Shown here in pieces: positions 61,629 to 64,000 of a stretch of DNA of 64,000 bases. The DNA comes from Chryseobacterium elymi (GTDB lineage: Bacteria; Bacteroidota; Bacteroidia; Flavobacteriales; Weeksellaceae): contig NZ_QNUH01000018.1 in NCBI RefSeq assembly GCF_003385495.1, positions 1 through 64,000 on the forward strand. The letters run 5' to 3'. Each line of letters begins with the position of its first letter. The stretch's first letter is position 1. The position numbers were made by a program, and so were the translations under genes. The notes beneath the pieces are model-generated. The model saw only the letters and a list, made by a program, of their open reading frames with translations, did not search any database and was not told the DNA's origin.

Positions 61629-62813
61629 ATGTTAATCAAAAGAAGAGAATTCCTCAAGATAAGTTCATTGGCTACCGCATCGCTTATGATGCCCAATTTT
61701 CTGAAAGCAATGACATTGGATGAAGCCTTAGTGCCCAATCAGAAAATCCTTGTAGTATTACAGTTTACAGGCGGAAATGACGGTCTGAATACCATCATTC
61801 CGGCAAAAAACGATATTTATTTTAAAGAAAGAAACAGTATTGCCATCAAAGATTCCTTACCGCTTAATGATGAAACGGGAATCAATCCGGCACTCTCCTA
61901 TTTCAAGGAACTTTTCGATAACGGTGAACTTTCGGTGATAAATAACGTAGGGTACCCGGATCCTGACAAATCACATTTCAGAAGTATGGATATCTGGCAT
62001 TCTGCAAGCCGCAGCGATGAATTCCTGGAAACAGGCTGGTTGGGTCGTTTTCTGGATGAAGAATGCTACCGCTGCGAACATCCCACGCAGGCTTTGGAAG
62101 TTGATGATATGCTGAGTCTGGCACTGAAAGGAGAAAATAATAAGGCATTTGCCTTTAAAGATCCCAAAAGGCTTTATCAGACCAGTCAGGAGAAGTATTT
62201 CAAATCTCTGTATGACCACCATCATGATGATGAAACGGTTTCCTATTTATATCAGACTCTTGGGTCTACTATTAATAATGCAGATTATATTTTTGAAAAA
62301 AGTAAGTCAAAAAAAACAGATCAGACCTATCCGAATTCACAACTGGGTAAGGATTTTAAAACTGTAGCTTCTCTGATTAAATCTGATATTAATACGCAGG
62401 TATATTATCTTTCCGTGGGAAGTTTTGACACCCATGTGAATCAGAATGACAGGCAGAAAAAGCTCTTCAGTGACATCAATGAAGCAGTAAAATCTTTTGT
62501 AACCGACCTGAAAAGCAATGGAATTTTTGAAAATGTGCTGTTAATGACTTTTTCAGAATTTGGAAGAAGGGTTGCCCAAAATGCCAGCAATGGAACGGAT
62601 CACGGGACAGCTAATCAAATGTTTTTTATAAGCGGAGGTCTTAAAAAGAAAGGACTCCTGAATGCACTTCCCAATCTGCAAAAACTGAATGAAGGGGATC
62701 TGATTTATACAGAAGACTTCAGAAAAGTCTATGCTACGATTCTGAAAAACTGGCTTAAAGCGGATTCTTCAAAGGTATTGGGCTGGAAGAACGGGATCTA
62801 TGATTTTATATAA
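61629..62813 (+). CDS. DUF1501 family protein with Tat signal
   Basis: 394 residues. The N-terminus KRREFLKISSLATASLMMP has a twin-arginine signal, so the protein is exported folded. LVVLQFTGGNDGLNTIIP is the family signature near the start; DKSHFRSMDIWHSA, SVGSFDTHVNQNDRQ and MTFSEFGRRVAQNASNGTDHGTANQMF complete the sulfatase/alkaline-phosphatase-like metal site. It is the partner of the DUF1800 gene. It is likely periplasmic; the substrate is unknown. Confidence 0.93.
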   Translation: MLIKRREFLKISSLATASLMMPNFLKAMTLDEALVPNQKILVVLQFTGGNDGLNTIIPAKNDIYFKERNSIAIKDSLPLNDETGINPALSYFKELFDNGELSVINNVGYPDPDKSHFRSMDIWHSASRSDEFLETGWLGRFLDEECYRCEHPTQALEVDDMLSLALKGENNKAFAFKDPKRLYQTSQEKYFKSLYDHHHDDETVSYLYQTLGSTINNADYIFEKSKSKKTDQTYPNSQLGKDFKTVASLIKSDINTQVYYLSVGSFDTHVNQNDRQKKLFSDINEAVKSFVTDLKSNGIFENVLLMTFSEFGRRVAQNASNGTDHGTANQMFFISGGLKKKGLLNALPNLQKLNEGDLIYTEDFRKVYATILKNWLKADSSKVLGWKNGIYDFI

Positions 62814-62868
62814 TTGAATCTAAATAAAACTGCCACCCTGATTGTATTAATCAAAATGACAGTTGATT

Positions 62869-62900
62869 AAATTTTACAGGTTTTTGTGTCTGTAAAATTT
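62869..62900. terminator. AT-rich inverted repeat, possible weak bidirectional terminator
   Basis: Perfect 11-bp arms AAATTTTACAG / CTGTAAAATTT with a 10-nt loop between convergent genes. Low GC makes termination uncertain. Confidence 0.4.
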
Positions 62901-62933
62901 GGACATCGTAATGGTTTTTTATTATTTTGAAAT

Positions 62934-62962
62934 CTCTCGCAGATTTTGCAGATGCCGCAGAT
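62934..62962. repeat. Copy of the CTGCAAAATCTGCGAGAG word, inverted
   Basis: Reads CTCTCGCAGATTTTGCAGAT on the plus strand, the reverse complement of the word at the end of each 307-bp repeat and in several other gaps. Confidence 0.6.
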
Positions 62963-62993
62963 GTTTGCGTTTTATTTGCATTACTTTGTTTTT

Positions 62994-64000
62994 TTACTGC
63001 TTGAAGACTTTTATGAAGCTATCTTTTTCAAGCATTTCCAGTGAGAAATCGAAGTCGGCTTCCGCTTTTTCTGTTGTAATCTCTGCTCCAAGCTCTTTTA
63101 CAAGCTCATTGAAAGACATAGCTTCGTACCATTGCTGATACAATGCAGTTGTTGCCATCATGGAAACCTGATTATTTCCTGAAACATGAGAATGTCCGGC
63201 TCCGAAATTCAATAGTACGAAACATTGTTTTTCGTTTTTTGCCACCAGCATTCCCAGAATCATTTGCTTCTGAACAGAGTTACATCTGGCTTCAGCAAAG
63301 AGACTGTCAGGATTCATCATATAGTTGTAGGAAATGTTATCTCCTTTTCCGACAACGATTTTATATCCGCAATCTGCATTTCCGCTGAAAACATTATTCA
63401 TAACAAGTGTTGGAGTACACAGTCCTTTATTGGCATAAAGATATTCAACAGCACCGTTAGGAGCGGAAGTCATATCTCCTGAATACATCAATTGTCCGTC
63501 ACCATGATTATAAGCAGCATTCCAACCTATTTTTCCGGAGATATTTAATCCTGAAAGGTCAAGGTCACGGGCACCCCATCGATCTTCCCAATAAATACCT
63601 ACGGCCAGTCTGTCGCCATAAAAACGGGTACCGGTAGGAATATTTCCAACAAACATTTTTTCGGAAGTGGGTAATGCAAATTCTACATTCTCCGGGAAAT
63701 AGAATTTCTTTCCGGATAAGTTATCATATTTCAGTTTCAGATAATCCAGAATAAAATCATAGTTGAATTGATTCACATAAGTTTCTTTACCTTTTTTCAC
63801 CCAGGATTTTCCGTTTCGGACTCTGTAAACAAAAGTATCCTGGCCATACATTCTCGAATAACATGCTGACAATGCTTTGAATAATGCAAACGGTGTTGCA
63901 TTTTCCAGCCAGTGCCAATCACTGTTTTCCAGCAATGTATTCGTAGCATCATTCAAAGGATTTGAAATCAATGGCTTATGATGTACTTTAGACAGCTTCG
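62994..64000 (-). CDS. C-terminal part of a large protein with TerD-like domain, 5' end beyond window
   Basis: The frame is open from base 64000 inward (residues before the TTG at 63971 read KLSKVHHKP), so the true start is outside. The visible 335 residues include GTRFYGDRLAVGIYWEDRWGARDLDLSGLN (in two parts), GWNAAYNHGDGQLMYSGDMT and NGAVEYLYA. This resembles the metal-binding beta-sandwich of TerD-type proteins as found at the C-terminus of the large MXAN_6230/SCO0854-like family. Most of the protein is unseen, so the assignment is tentative. No signal peptide or domain boundary can be judged here. Confidence 0.6.
   Translation of the reverse strand, partial: KLSKVHHKPLISNPLNDATNTLLENSDWHWLENATPFALFKALSACYSRMYGQDTFVYRVRNGKSWVKKGKETYVNQFNYDFILDYLKLKYDNLSGKKFYFPENVEFALPTSEKMFVGNIPTGTRFYGDRLAVGIYWEDRWGARDLDLSGLNISGKIGWNAAYNHGDGQLMYSGDMTSAPNGAVEYLYANKGLCTPTLVMNNVFSGNADCGYKIVVGKGDNISYNYMMNPDSLFAEARCNSVQKQMILGMLVAKNEKQCFVLLNFGAGHSHVSGNNQVSMMATTALYQQWYEAMSFNELVKELGAEITTEKAEADFDFSLEMLEKDSFIKVFKQ

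Overview
The window looks like a stretch of chromosome from a flavobacterium of the Chryseobacterium type (Weeksellaceae; this is inference). The DNA is AT-rich. Many genes are preceded by the Bacteroidetes -7 box TAnnTTTG instead of a sigma70 -10 box, Shine-Dalgarno sequences are mostly absent, and the gene families are flavobacterial (DUF5686 outer-membrane protein, BT_3928-type MauE/DoxX protein, DUF1599, CHC2 primase without cysteines). I see no prophage, IS element, CRISPR array, rRNA or tRNA. It is mainly a housekeeping region with unusually rich non-coding structure.

Layout. 1-7 kb: a lipoprotein cut by the window edge, proS, an OmpA-like protein, mntH, grpE-dnaJ. 7-19.4 kb: DUF808 membrane protein, a calcium-binding repeat protein, two alpha/beta hydrolases, DedA, prfB, a FAD oxidoreductase, an AAA ATPase, an ABC-2 exporter and a tandem pair of unknown membrane proteins. 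19.5-22 kb: ECF sigma factor, zinc-finger protein, DoxX, MsrAB (probable oxidative-damage operon). 22-29 kb: alaS, DUF5686 barrel, M28 peptidase. 29.3-30.3 kb: three tandem copies of a 307-bp non-coding repeat. 30.3-37.8 kb: ilvE-D-B-N-C-A on the minus strand, behind an elaborate leader. 37.8-46 kb: folP, DUF1599, BT_3928 family, two small unknown genes, oligopeptidase B, tpiA, a phytase-like lipoprotein. 46-56.5 kb: clpP, dnaG, tsaE, ald, tyrA, sdaA, amt, a hydrolase. 56.7-64 kb: two YceI genes, glucokinase, an outer-membrane barrel, the DUF1800/DUF1501 pair, and the C-terminal part of a large protein.

The most exciting content is regulatory. The ilv operon is preceded by two consecutive transcription attenuators. 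Each has its own Ile/Val(/Leu)-rich leader peptide, its own rho-independent terminator, and a competing antiterminator segment placed exactly where a ribosome stalled on Ile/Val codons would expose it. The tyrA gene has an analogous leader peptide with three consecutive Tyr codons followed by a terminator. In both systems the first leader start codon lies only 4 nt behind the -7 box, so these leader peptides would be translated from leaderless or nearly leaderless transcripts.

Other points of note: DnaJ keeps only zinc centre II, DnaG has lost three of four zinc ligands, the AAA ATPase has Ile in place of the Walker A Thr/Ser, and glucokinase has a degenerate phosphate loop. Many intergenic gaps hold 85-160-bp palindromic elements whose arms use a different sequence word each time. 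Several start codons were moved downstream because the longest open frame would begin inside a promoter box or a terminator.
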